Positions 11,801 through 25,100 of a stretch of 64,000 nucleotides of DNA are shown one piece after another; position 1 is the first letter of the stretch, and every line of letters starts with the position of its first letter. A program made the translations under genes and the position numbers. The DNA is from Neoechinorhynchus agilis (lineage: Eukaryota > Acanthocephala). The notes under the pieces were generated by a model that worked only from the letters and a program-made list of their open reading frames with translations, was not told the DNA's origin and did not search any database. Location of the stretch: positions 13,888,001 to 13,952,000 of the forward strand of contig CM121342.1 in the NCBI GenBank assembly GCA_051530055.1. The letters are read 5' to 3'.

Positions 11801-13100
11801 GCGGTTCTAAACCGATGCCAGATGAAGATATCGACTCATTGAGTCTCCGAGGGAACTAGAAATTAAAGAAAAATTTCATACTGGATTTAAATCTAAGCTT
11901 TTGCATAATCCGATTTGACACTTTCTCTTAATTATTCCTAAAGTTTTATAATTTGTTAATAATACGCGGAAATGATCAAATAAAAAATTCCGGAAATGAG
12001 TCAGACGCAAACCGCAAGAAGTTTCCTTTCCTGAACATCTTTAGTGGGCAAAAATCGAACAACTTTCTAAAGGGCACCTTAAGCGTTCATTACTAACAAA
12101 CCGTAAGTAGCGGTTCTAAACCGATGCCCGATGAAGATATTGGCTCATTGAGTCGCCGAGGGAACTAGAAATTAAAGAAAAATTTCATACTGGAGTTAAA
12201 TCTAAGCTTTTGCATAATCCGATGTGACACTTTCTCTTAATTATTCTTAGAGTTTTATAATTTGTAAATAATACGCGGAAAAGATCAAAGAACAAATACC
12301 TTAAATCAGTTAGACGCAAACTGCAAGAAGTTTCCTTTGCTGAACATCTTTAGTGGGCAAAAATCGAAAAACTTTCTAAAGGGCACCTAAAGCGTTCATT
12401 ACTAACAAACCGTAAGTAGCGATTCTAAACCGATGCCCGATGTAGGTATTGGCTCATTGAGTCTCCGATGGAACTAGAAATTAAAGAAAAATTTCATACT
12501 GGAGTTAAATCTAAGCTTTTGCATAATCCGATTTGACACTTTCTCTTAATTATTCTTAAAGTTTTATAATTTGTTAACAATACGCGGAAATGATCAAAAC
12601 AAAAATTCCGGAAATGAGTCAGACGCAAACCGCAAGAAGTTTCCTTTGCTGAACATCTTCAGTGGGCAAAAATCGAACAACTTTCTAAAGGGCACCTAAA
12701 GCGTTCATTACTAACAAACAGTAAGTAGCGGTTCTAAACCGATGCCCGATGAAGATATCGACTCATTGAGTCTCCGAGGGAACTAGAAATTAAAGAAAAA
12801 TTTCATAATGGAGTTAAATCTAAGCTTTTGCATAATCCGATGTGACACTTTCTCTTAATTATTCTTAAAGTTTTATAATTTGTTAATAATACGCGGAAAT
12901 GATCAAATAAAAAATTCCGGAAATGAGTCAGACGCAAACCGCAAGAAGTTTCCTTTCCTGAACATCTTTAGTGGGCAAAAATCGAAAACTTTCTAAAGGG
13001 CACCTAAAGCGTTCATTACTAACAAACAGTAAGTAGCGGTTCTAAACCGATGCCCGATGTAGATATTGGCTAATTGAGTCTCCGAGGGAACTAGAAATTA
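8830..13100. repeat. Higher-order (three-unit, ~926-bp) repeat zone in the satellite
   Basis: Variant units carrying GATGTAGATATTGGCTAATTG recur near 8840, 9357, 10283, 11209 and 13056. Three successive diagnostic units (9341-9610, 10267-10536 and 11193-11459, minus strand) are spaced exactly 926 bp apart, that is three units less one base, and share the same longer variant frame. This shows amplification of a trimer rather than of single units. Confidence 0.7.
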
Positions 13101-16100
13101 AAGAAAAATTTAATTCTGGATTTAAATCTAAGCTTTTGCATAATCCGATGTGACATTTTCTCTTAATTATTCTTAAAGTTTTATAATTTGTTAACAATAC
13201 GAGGAAATGATCAAAGAAAAGATACCGGAAATCAGTCAGAAAAAAAATGCAAGAAGTTTCCTTTGCTGAACATCTTCAGTGGGCAAAAATCGAACAACTT
13301 TCTAAAGGGCACCTAAAGCGTTCATTACTAACAAACAGTAAGTAGCGGTTCTAAACCGATGCCAGATGAAGATATCGACTCATTGAGTCTCCGAGGGAAC
13401 TAGAAATTAAAGAAAAATTTCATACTGGATTTAAATCTAAGCTTTTGCATAATCCGATTTGACACTTTCTCTTAATTATTCCTAAAGTTTTATAATTTGT
13501 TAATAATACGCGGAAATGATCAAATAAAAAATTCCGGAAATGAGTCAGACGCAAACCGCTAGAAGTTTCCTTTCCTGAACATCTTTGGTGGGCAAAAATC
13601 GAACAACTTTCTAAAGGGCACCTTAAGCGTTCATTACTAACAAACCGTAAGTAGCGGTTCTAAACCGATGCCCGATGAAGATATTGGCTCATTGAGTCGC
13701 CGAGGGAACTAGAAATTAAAGAAAAAATTAATAATGGAGTTAAATCTAAGCTTTTGCATAATCCGATGTGACACTTTCTCTTAATTATTCCTAAAGTTTT
13801 ATAATTTGTTAACAATACGCGGAAAAGATCAAATAAAAAATACCGGAAATCAGTCAGACGCAAACTGCAAGAAGTTTCCTTTGCTGAACATCTTAAGTGG
13901 GCAAAAATCGAACAACTTTCTAAAGGGCACCTAAAGCGTTCATTACTAACAAACAGTAAGTAGCGGTTCTAAACCGATGCCCGATGAAGATATTGGCTCA
14001 TTGAGTCTCCGAGGGAACTAGAAATTAAAGAAAAATTTAATAATGGAGTTAAATCCAAGCTTTTGCATAATCCGATGTGACACTTTCTCTTAATTACTCC
14101 TAAAGTTTTATAATTTGTTAACAATACGCGGAAAAGATCAAATAAAAAATACCGGAAATCAGTCAGACGCAAACTGCAAGAAGTTTATTTTCCTGAACAT
14201 CTTAAGTGGGCAAAAATCGAACAACTTTCTAAAGGGCACCTAAAGCGTTCATTACTAACAAACAGTAAGTAGCGGTTCTAAACCGATGCCCGATGAAGAT
14301 ATTGGCTCATTGAGTCTCCGAGGGAACTAGAAATTAAAGAAAAATTTAATAATGGAGTTAAATCTAAGCTTTTGCATAATCCGATGTGACACTTTCTCTT
14401 AATTATTCTTAAAGTTTTATAATTTGTTAACAATACGCGGAAAAGATCAAATAAAAAATACCGGAAATCAGTCAGACGCAAACTGCAAGAAGTTTATTTT
14501 CCTGAACATCTTAAGTGGGCAAAAATCGAACAACTTTCTAAAGGGCACCTAAAGCGTTCATTACTAACAAACAGTAAGTAGCGGTTCTAAACCGATGCCC
14601 GATGAAGATATTGGCTCATTGAGTCTCCGAGGGAACTAGAAATTAAAGAAAAATTTCATACTGGAGTTAAATCTAAGCTTTTGCATAATCCGATGTGACA
14701 CTTTCTCTTAATTATTCTTAAAGTTTTATAATTTGTTAACAATACGCGGAAATGATCAAATAAAAAATACCGGAAATCAGTCAGACGCAAACTGCAAGAA
14801 GTTTCCTTTCCTGAACATCTTTAGTGTGCAAAAATCGAACAACTTTCTAAAGGGCACCTTAAGCGTTCATTAATAACAAACAGTAAGTAGCGGTTCTAAA
14901 CCGATGCCCGATGAAGATATTGGCTCATTGAGTCTCCGAGGGAACTAGAAATTAAAGAAAAATTTAATAATGGAGTTAAATCTAAGCTTTTGCATAATCC
15001 GATGTGACACTTTCTCTTAATTATTCTTAAAGTTTTATAATTTGTTAACAATACGCGGAAATGATCAAAGAAAAAATACCGGAAATCAGTCAGACGCAAA
15101 CTGCAAGAAGTTTCCTTTCCTGAACATCTTCAGTGGGCAAAAATCGAACAACTTTCTAAAGGGCACCTAAAGCGTTCATTACTAACAAACAGTAAGTAGC
15201 GGTTCTAAACCGATGCCCGATGAAGATATTGGCTCATTGAGTCTCCGAGGGAACTAGAAATTAAAGAAAAATTTAATTCTGGAGTTAAATCTAAGCTTTT
15301 GCATAATCCGATGTGACACTTTCTCTTAATTATTCCCAAAGTTTTATAATTTGTTAACAATACGCGGAAAAGATCAAATAAAAAATACCGGAAATCAGTT
15401 AGACGCAAACTGCAAGAAGTTTCCTTTGCTGAACATCTTCAGTGGGCAAAAATCGAACAACTTTCTAAAGGGCACCTAAGGCGTTCATTACTAACAAACA
15501 GTAAGTAGCGGTTCTAAACCGATTCCCGATGAAGATATTGGCTCATTGAGTCTCCGAGGGAACTAGAAATTAAAGAAAAATTTCATACTGGAGTTAAATC
15601 TAAGCTTTTGCATAATCCGATGTGACACTTTCTCTTAATTATTCTTAAAGTTTTATAATTTGTTAACAATACGCGGAAATGATCAAATAAAAAATACCGG
15701 AAATCAGTCAGACGCAAACTGCAAGAAGTTTATTTTCCTGAACATCTTCAGTGGGCAAAAATCGAACAACTTTCTAAAGGGCACCTAAAGCGTTCATTAC
15801 TAACAAACAGTAAGTAGCGGTTCTAAACCGATGCCCGATGAAGATATTGGCTCATTGAGTCTCCGAGGGAACTAGAAATTAAAGAAAAATTTAATTCTGG
15901 AGTTAAATCTAAGCTTTTGCATAATCCGATGTGACACTTTCTCTTAATTATTCTTAAAGTTTTATAATTTGTTAACAATACGCGGAAATGATCAAAGAAA
16001 AGATACCGGAAATCAGTTAGACGCAAACTGCAAGAAGTTTCCTTTGCTGAACATCTTTAGTTTGCAAAAATCGAACAACTTTCTAAAGGGCACCTTAAGC

Positions 16101-19100
16101 GTCCATTAATAACAAACAGTAAGTAGCGGTTCTAAACCGATGCCCGATGAAGATATCGACTCATTGAGTCTCCGAGGGAACTAGAAATTAAAGAAAAATT
16201 TAATAATGGAGTTAAATCCAAGCTTTATCATAATCCGATGTGACACTTTCTCTTAATTATTCTTAAAGTTTTATAATTTGTTAACAATACGCGGAAATGA
16301 TCAAAGAAAAGATACCGGAAATCAGTTAGACGCAAACTGCAAGAAGTTTCCTTTGCTGAACATCTTTAGTTTGCAAAAATCGAACAACTTTCTAAAGGGC
16401 ACCTTAAGCGTCCATTAATAACAAACAGTAAGTAGCGGTTCTAAACCGATGCCCGATGAAGATATTGGCTCATTGAGTCTCCGAGGGAACTAGAAATTAA
16501 AGAAAAATTTAATAATGGAGTTAAATCCAAGCTTTATCATAATCCGATGTGACACTTTCTCTTAATTATTCTTAGAGTTTTATAATTTGTTAACAATACG
16601 CGGAAAAGATCAAAGAAAAAATACCTTAAATCAGTTAGACGCAAACTGCAAGAAGTTTCCTTTGCTGAACATCTTCAGTGGGCAAAAATCGAACAACTTT
16701 CTAAAGGGCACCTAAAGCGTTCATTACTAACAAACAGTAAGTAGCGGTTCTAAACCGATGCCCGATGAAGATATTGGCTCATTGAGTCCCCGAGGGAACT
16801 AGAAATTAAAGAAAAATTTAAATCTGGTGTTAAATCTAAGCTTTTTCATAATCCGATGTGACATTTTCTCTTAATTATTCTTAAAGTTTTATAATTTGTA
16901 TACAATACGCGGAAATGATCAAATAAAAAATAACGGAAATCAGTTAGACGCAAACTGCAAGAAGTTTATTTTCCTGAACATCTTCAGTGGGCAAAAATCG
17001 AACAACTTTCTAAAGGGCACCTAAACCGTTCATTACTAACAAACAGTAGGTGGCGGTTCTAAACCGATGCCCGATGAAGATATTGGCTCATTGAGTCTCC
17101 GAGGGAACTAGAAATTAAAGAAAAATTTAATTCTGGAGTTAAACCTAAGCTTTTGTATAATCAGATGTGACATTTTCTCTTGATTATTCTTAGAGTTTTA
17201 TAATTTGTTAATAATACGCGGAAAAGATCAAAGAACAAATACCTTAAATCGGTTAGAGGCAAACTGCAAGAAGTTTCCTTTCCTGAACATCTTCAGTGGG
17301 CAAAAATCGAACAACTTTCTAAAGGGCACCTAAAGCGTAAATAACTAACAAAAAGTAAGTAGCGGTTCTAAACCGATGCCCGATGAAGATATTGGCTCAT
17401 TGAGTCTCCGAGGGAACTAGAAATTAAAGAAAAAATTAATAATGGAGTTAAATCTAAGCTTTTGCATAATCCGATGTGACACTTTCTCTTAATTATTCTT
17501 AAAGTTTTATAATTTGTTAACAATACGCGGAAATGATCAAATAAAAAATACCGGAAATCAGTCAGACGAAAACTGCAAGAAGTTTATTTTCCTGAACATC
17601 TTCAGTGGGCAAAAATCGAACAACTTTCTAAAGGGCACCTTAAGCGTCCATTAATAACAAACAGTAAGTAGCGGTTCAAAACCGATGCCCGATGAAGATA
17701 TTGGCTCATTGAGTCTCCGAGGTAACTAGAAATTAAAGAAAAATTTAATAATGGAGTTAAATCCAATCTTTTGCATAGTCCGATGTGACACTTTCTCTTA
17801 TATATTCTTAGAGTTTTATAATTTGTTAATAATACGCGGAAAAGATCAAAGAACAAATAATTTAAATCGGTTAGACGCAAACTGCAAGAAGTTTCCTTTG
17901 CTGAACATCTTCAGTGGCAAAAATCGAACAACTTTCTAAAGGGTACCTTAAGCGTAAATAACTAACAAACAGTAAGTAGCGGTTCTAAACCGATGCCCGG
18001 TGAAGATATTGGCCCATTGAGTCTCCGAGGGAACTAGAAATTAAAGAAAAATTTAATTCTGGAGTTAAATCTAAGCTTTTGCATAATCCGATGTGACACT
18101 TTCTCTTTACTGTTCTTAAAGTTTTATAATTTGTTAACAACACGCGGAAATGATCAAAGAAAAGATACCGGAAATCAGTCAGACGCAAACTGCAAGAAGT
18201 TTATTTTCCTGAACATCTTCAGTGGGCAAAAATCGAACAACTTTCTAAAGGGCACCTAAAGCGTTCATTACTAACAAACAGTAAGTAGCGGTTCTAAACC
18301 GATGCTCGAAGTAGACATCGACTCATTGAGTCTCCGAGGGAACTAGAAATTAAAGAAAAATTTCATACTGGAGTTAAATCTAAGCTTTTGCATAATCCGA
18401 TGTGACACTTTCTCTTATTTATTCTTAAAGTTTTATAATTTGTTAACAACACGCGGAAATGATCAAAGAAAAGATACCGGAAATCAGTCTGACGCAAACT
18501 GCAAGAAGTTTCCTTTGCTGAACATCTTTAGTGGGCAAAAATCGAAAAACTTTCTAAAGGGCACCTAAAGAGTTCATTACTAACAAACAGTAAGTAGCGG
18601 TTCTAAACCGATGCCCGATTAAGATATTGGCTCATTGAGTCCCCGAGGGAACTAGAAATTAAAGAAAAATTTCATACTGGAGTTATATCTAAGCTTCTGC
18701 ATAATCCGATGTGACACTTTCTCTTAATTATTCTTAAAGTTTTATAATTTGTTAACAATACGCGGAAATGATCAGAAAAGAAAACGGAAATCAGTCAGAC
18801 GCAAACTGCAAGAAGTTTATTTTCCTGAACATCTTAAGTGGGCAAAAATCGAACAACTTTCTAAAGGGCACCTAAAGCGTTCATTACTAACAAACAGTAA
18901 GTGGCAGTTCTAAACCGATGCCCGATTAAGATATTGGCTCATTGAGTCTCCGAGGGAACTAGAAATTAAAGAAAAAATTAATAATGGAGTTAAATGTAAG
19001 CTTTTGCATAATCCGATGTGACACTTTCTCTTAATTACTCCTAAAGTTTTATAATTTGTTAACCATACGCGGAAAAGATCAAATAAAAAATACCGGAAAT

Positions 19101-22100
19101 CAGTCAGACGCAAACTGCAAGAAGTTTATTTTCCTGAACATCTTAAGTGGGCAAAAATCGAACAACTTTCTAAAGGGCACCTAAAGCGTTCATTACTAAC
19201 AAACAGTAAGTGGCAGTTCTAAACAGATGCCCGATTAAGATATTGGCTCATTGAGTCTCCGAGGGAACTAGAAATTAAAGAAAAATATAATAATGGAGTA
19301 AAATCCAAGCTTTTGCATAATCCGATGTGACACTTTCTCTTAATTATTCCTAAAGTTTTATAATTTGTTAACAATACGCGGAAAAGATCAAATAAAAAAT
19401 ACCGGAAATCAGTCAGACGCAAACTGCAAGAAGTTTCCTTTCCTGAACATCTTCAGTGGGCAAAAATCGAACAACTTTCTAAAGGGCACCTAAAGCGTTC
19501 ATTACTAACAAACAGTAAGTAGCGGTTCTAAACCGATGCCCGATGAAGATATTGGCTCATTGAGTCTCCGAGGGAACTAGAAATTAAAGAAAAATTTAAT
19601 AATGGAGTTAAATCTAAGCTTTTGCATAATCCGATGTGACACTTTCTCTTAATTATTCTTAAAGTTTTATAATTTGTTAACAATACGCGGAAAAGATCAA
19701 ATAAAAAATACCGGAAATCAGTCAGACGCAAACTGCAAGAAGTTTCCTTTGCTGAACATCTTCAGTGGGCAAAAATCGAACAACTTTCTAAAGGGCACCT
19801 AAAGCGTAAATAACTAACAAACAGTAAGTAGCGGTTCTAAACCGATGCCCGATGAAGATATTGGCTCATTGAGTCTCCGAGGGAACTAGAAATTAAAGAA
19901 AAATTTAATTCTGGAGTTAAATCTAAGCTTTTGCATAATCCGATGTGACACTTACTCTTAATTACTCCTAAAGTTTTATAATTTGTTAACAATACGCGGA
20001 AAAGATCAAATAAAAAATACCGGAAATCAGTTAGACGCAAACTGCAAGAAGTTTCCTTTGCTGAACATCTTCAGTGGGCAAAAATCGAACAACTTTCTAA
20101 AGGGCACCTAAAGCGTCCATTACTAACAAACAGTAAGTAGCGGTTCTAAACCGATGCCCGATGAAGATATCGACTCATTGAGTCTCCGAGGGAACTAGAA
20201 ATTAAAGAAAAATTTAATAATGGAGTTAAATCCAAGCTTTTGCATAATCCGATGTGACACTTTCTCTTAATTATTCTTAAAGTTTTATAATTTGTTAACA
20301 ATACGCGGAAATGATCAAATAAAAAATACCGGAAATCAGTTAGACGCAAACTGCAAGAAGTTTCCTTTGCTGAACATCTTCAGTGGGCAAAAATCGAACA
20401 ACTTTCTAAAGGGCACCTAAAGCGTTCATTACTAACAAACAGTAAGTAGCGGTTCTAAACCGATGCCCGATGAAGATATCGACTCATTGAGTCTCCGAGG
20501 GAACTAGAAATTAAAGAAAAATTTAATAATGGAGTTAAATCTAAGCTTTTGCATAATCCGATGTGACACTTTCTCTTAATTATTCTTAGAGTTTTATAAT
20601 TTGTTAACAATACGCGGAAAAGATCAAAGAAAAAATACCGGAAATCAGTTAGACGCAAACTGCAAGAAGTTTCCTTTGCTGAACATCTTCAGTGGGCAAA
20701 AATCGAACAACTTTCTAAAGGGCACCTAAAGCGTTCATTACTAACAAACAGTAAGTAGCGGTTCTAAACCGATGCCCGATGAAGATATTGGCTCATTGAG
20801 TCTCCGAGGGAACTAGAAATTAAAGAAAAATTTAATAATGGAGTTATATCCAAGCTTTTGCATAATCCGATGTGACACTTTCTCTTAATTATTCTTAGAG
20901 TTTTATAATTTGTTAACAATGCGCGGAAAAGATCAAATAAAAAATAGCGGAAATCAGTTAGACGCAAACTGCAAGAAGTTTCCTTTGCTGAACATCTTCA
21001 GTGGGCAAAAATCGAACAACTTTCTAAAGGGCACCTAAAGCGTTCATTACTAACAAACAGTAAGTAGCGGTTCTAAACCGATGCCCGATGAAGATATTGG
21101 CTCATTGAGTCTCCGAGGGAACTAGAAATTAAAGAAAAATTTAATTCTGGAGTTAAATCTAAGCTTTTGCATAATCCGATGTGACACTTACTCTTAATTA
21201 CTCCTAAAGTTTTATAATTTGTTAACAATACGCGGAAAAGATCAAATAAAAAATACCGGAAATCAGTTAGACGCAAACTGCAAGAAGTTTCCTTTGCTGA
21301 ACATCTTCAGTGGGCAAAAATCGAACAACTTTCTAAAGGGCACCTAAAGCGTTCATTACTAACAAACAGTAAGTAGCGGTTCTAAACCGATGCCCGATGA
21401 AGATATCGACTCATTGAGTCTCCGAGGGAACTAGAAATTAAAGAAAAATTTCATAATGGAGTTAAATCCAAGCTTTTGCATAATCCGATGTGACACTTTC
21501 TCTTAATTATTCTTAAAGTTTTATAATTTGTTAATAATACGCGGAAAAGATCAAATAACAAATACCGGAAATCAGTTAGACGCAAACTGCAAGAAGTTTC
21601 CTTTGCTGAACATCTTCAGTGGGCAAAAATCGAACAACTTTCTAAAGGGCACCTAAAGCGTAAATAACTAACAAACAGTAAGTAGCGGTTCTAAACCGAA
21701 GCCCGATGAAGATATTGGCTCATTGAGTCTCCGAGGGAACTAGAAATTAAAGAAAAATTTAACAATGGAGTTAAATCTAAGCTTTTTCATAATCAGATGT
21801 GACACTTTCTCTTAATTATTCTTAAAGTTTTATAATTTGTTAACAATACGCGGAAATGATCAAATAAAAAATACCGGAAATCAGTCAGACGCAAACTGCA
21901 AGAAGTTTCCTTTCCTGAACATCTTCAGTGGGCAAAAATCGAACAACTTTCTAAAGGGCACCTAAAGCGTTCATTACTAACAAACAGTAAGTAGCGGTTC
22001 TAAACCGATGCCCGATGAAGATATTGGCTCATTGAGTCTCCGAGGGAACTAGAAATTAAAGAAAAATTTCATACTGGAGTTAAATCTAAGCTTTTGCATA

Positions 22101-25100
22101 ATCCGATGTGACACTTTCTCTTAATTATTCTTAAAGTTTTATAATTTGTTAACAATACGCGGAAAAGATCAAAGAAAAGATACCGGAAATCAGTCAGACG
22201 CAAACTGCAAGAAGTTTCCTTTCCTGAACATCTTCAGTGGGCAAAAATCGAACAACTTTCTAAAGGGCACCTAAAGCGTTCATTACTAACAAACAGTAAG
22301 TAGCGGTTCTAAACCGATGCCCGATGAAGATATTGGCTCATTGAGTCTCCGAGGGAACTAGAAATTAAAGAAAAATTTAATAATGGAGTTAAATCTAAGC
22401 TTTTGCATAATCCGATGTGACACTTTCTCTTAATTATTCTTAAAGTTTTATAATTTGTTAACAATACGCGGAAATGATCAAATAAAAAATACCGGAAATC
22501 AGTCAGACGCAAACTGCAAGAAGTTTCCTTTCCTGAACATCTTTAGTGGGCAAAAATCGAAAAACTTTCTAAAGGGCACCTAAAGCGTTCATTACTAACA
22601 AACAGTAAGTAGCGGTTCTAAACCGATGCCCGATCAAGATATTGGCTCATTGAGTCTCCGAGGGAACTAGAAATTAAAGAAAAATTTAATTCTGGAGTTA
22701 AATCTAAGCTTTTGCATAATCCGATGTGACACTTTCTCTTAATTATTCTTAAAGTTTTATAATTTGTTAACAATACGCGGAAAAGATCAAATAAAAATAC
22801 CGGAAATCAGTTAGACGCAAACTGCAAGAAGTTTCCTTTGCTGAACATCTTCAGTGGGCAAAAATCGAACAACTTTCTAAAGGGCACCTAAAGCGTCCAT
22901 TACTAACAAACAGTAAGTAGCGGTTCTAAACCGATGCCCGATGAAGATATTGGCTCATTGAGTCTCCGAGGGAACTAGAAATTAAAGAAAAATTTCATAC
23001 TGGAGTTAAATCTAAGCTTTTGCATAATCCGATGTGACACTTTATCTTAATTATTCTTAGAGTTTTATAATTTGTTAATAATACGCGGAAAAGATCAAAT
23101 AAAAGATACCGGAAATCAGTCAGACGCAAACTGCAAGAAGTTTCCTTTGCTGAACATCTTCAGTGGGCAAAAATCGAACAACTTTCTAAAGGGCACCTAA
23201 AGCGTTCATTACTAACAAACAGTAAGTAGCGGTTCTAAACCGATGCCCGATGAAGATATTGGCTCATTGAGTCTCCGAGGGAACTAGAAATTAAAGAAAA
23301 ATTTAATAATGGAGTTATATCCAAGCTTTTGCATAATCCGATGTGACACTTTCTCTTAATTATTCTTAGAGTTTTATAATTTGTTAACAATGCGCGGAAA
23401 AGATCAAATAAAAAATAGCGGAAATCAGTTAGACGCAAACTGCAAGAAGTTTCCTTTGCTGAACATCTTTAGTGGGCAAAAATCGAACAACTTTCTAAAG
23501 GGCACCTAAAGCGTTCATTACTAACAAACAGTAAGTAGCGGTTCTAAACCGATGCCCGATGAAGATATTGGCTCATTGAGTCTCCGAGGGAACTAGAAAT
23601 TAAAGAAAAATTTAATTCTGGAGTTAAATCTAAGCTTTTGCATAATCCGATGTGACACTTTCTCTTAATTACTCCTAAAGTTTTATAATTTGTTAACAAT
23701 ACGCGGAAAAGATCAAATAAAAAATACCGGAAATCAGTTAGACGCAAACTGCAAGAAGTTTCCTTTGCTGAACATCTTCAGTGGGCAAAAATCGAACAAC
23801 TTTCTAAAGGGCAACTAAAGCGTTCATTACTAACAAACAGTAAGTAGCGGTTCTAAACCGATGCCCGATGAAGATATCGACTCATTGAGTCTCCGAGGGA
23901 ACTAGAAATTAAAGAAAAATTTAATAATGGAGTTATATCCAAGCTTTTGCATAATCCGATGTGACACTTTCTCTTAATTATTCTTAGAGTTTTATAATTT
24001 GTTAACAATGCGCGGAAAAGATCAAATAAAAAATAGCGGAAATCAGTTAGACGCAAACTGCAAGAAGTTTCCTTTGCTGAACATCTTTAGTGGGCAAAAA
24101 TCGAACAACTTTCTAAAGGGCACCTAAAGCGTTCATTACTAACAAACAGTAAGTAGCGGTTCTAAACCGATGCCCGATGAAGATATTGGCTCATTGAGTC
24201 TCCGAGGGAACTAGAAATTAAAGAAAAATTTAATAATGGAGTTATATCCAAGCTTTTGCATAATCCGATGTGACACTTTCTCTTAATTATTCTTAGAGTT
24301 TTATAATTTGTTAACAATGCGCGGAAAAGATCAAATAAAAAATAGCGGAAATCAGTTAGACGCAAACTGCAAGAAGTTTCCTTTGCTGAACATCTTCAGT
24401 GGGCAAAAATCGAACAACTTTCTAAAGGGCACCTAAAGCGTAAATAACTAACAAACAGTAAGTAGCGGTTCTAAACCGATGCCCGATGAAGATATTGGCT
24501 CATTGAGTCTCCGAGGGAACTAGAAATTAAAGAAAAATTTAATTCTGGAGTTAAATCTAAGCTTTTGCATAATCCGATGTGACACTTACTCTTAATTACT
24601 CCTAAAGTTTTATAATTTGTTAACAATACGCGGAAAAGATCAAATAAAAAATACCGGAAATCAGTTAGACGCAAACTGCAAGAAGTTTCCTTTGCTGAAC
24701 ATCTTCAGTGGGCAAAAATCGAACAACTTTCTAAAGGGCACCTAAAGCGTCCATTACTAACAAACAGTAAGTAGCGGTTCTAAACCGATGCCCGATGAAG
24801 ATATCGACTCATTGAGTCTCCGAGGGAACTAGAAATTAAAGAAAAATTTAATAATGGAGTTAAATCCAAGCTTTTGCATAATCCGATGTGACACTTTCTC
24901 TTAATTATTCTTAGAGTTTTATAATTTGTTAACAATACGCGGAAAAGATCAAAGAACAAATACCGGAAATCAGTTAGACGCAAACTGCAAGAAGTTTCCT
25001 TTGCTGAACATCTTCAGTGGGCAAAAATCGAACAACTTTCTAAAGGGCACCTAAAGCGTAAATAACTAACAAACAGTAAGTAGCGGTTCTAAACCGAAGC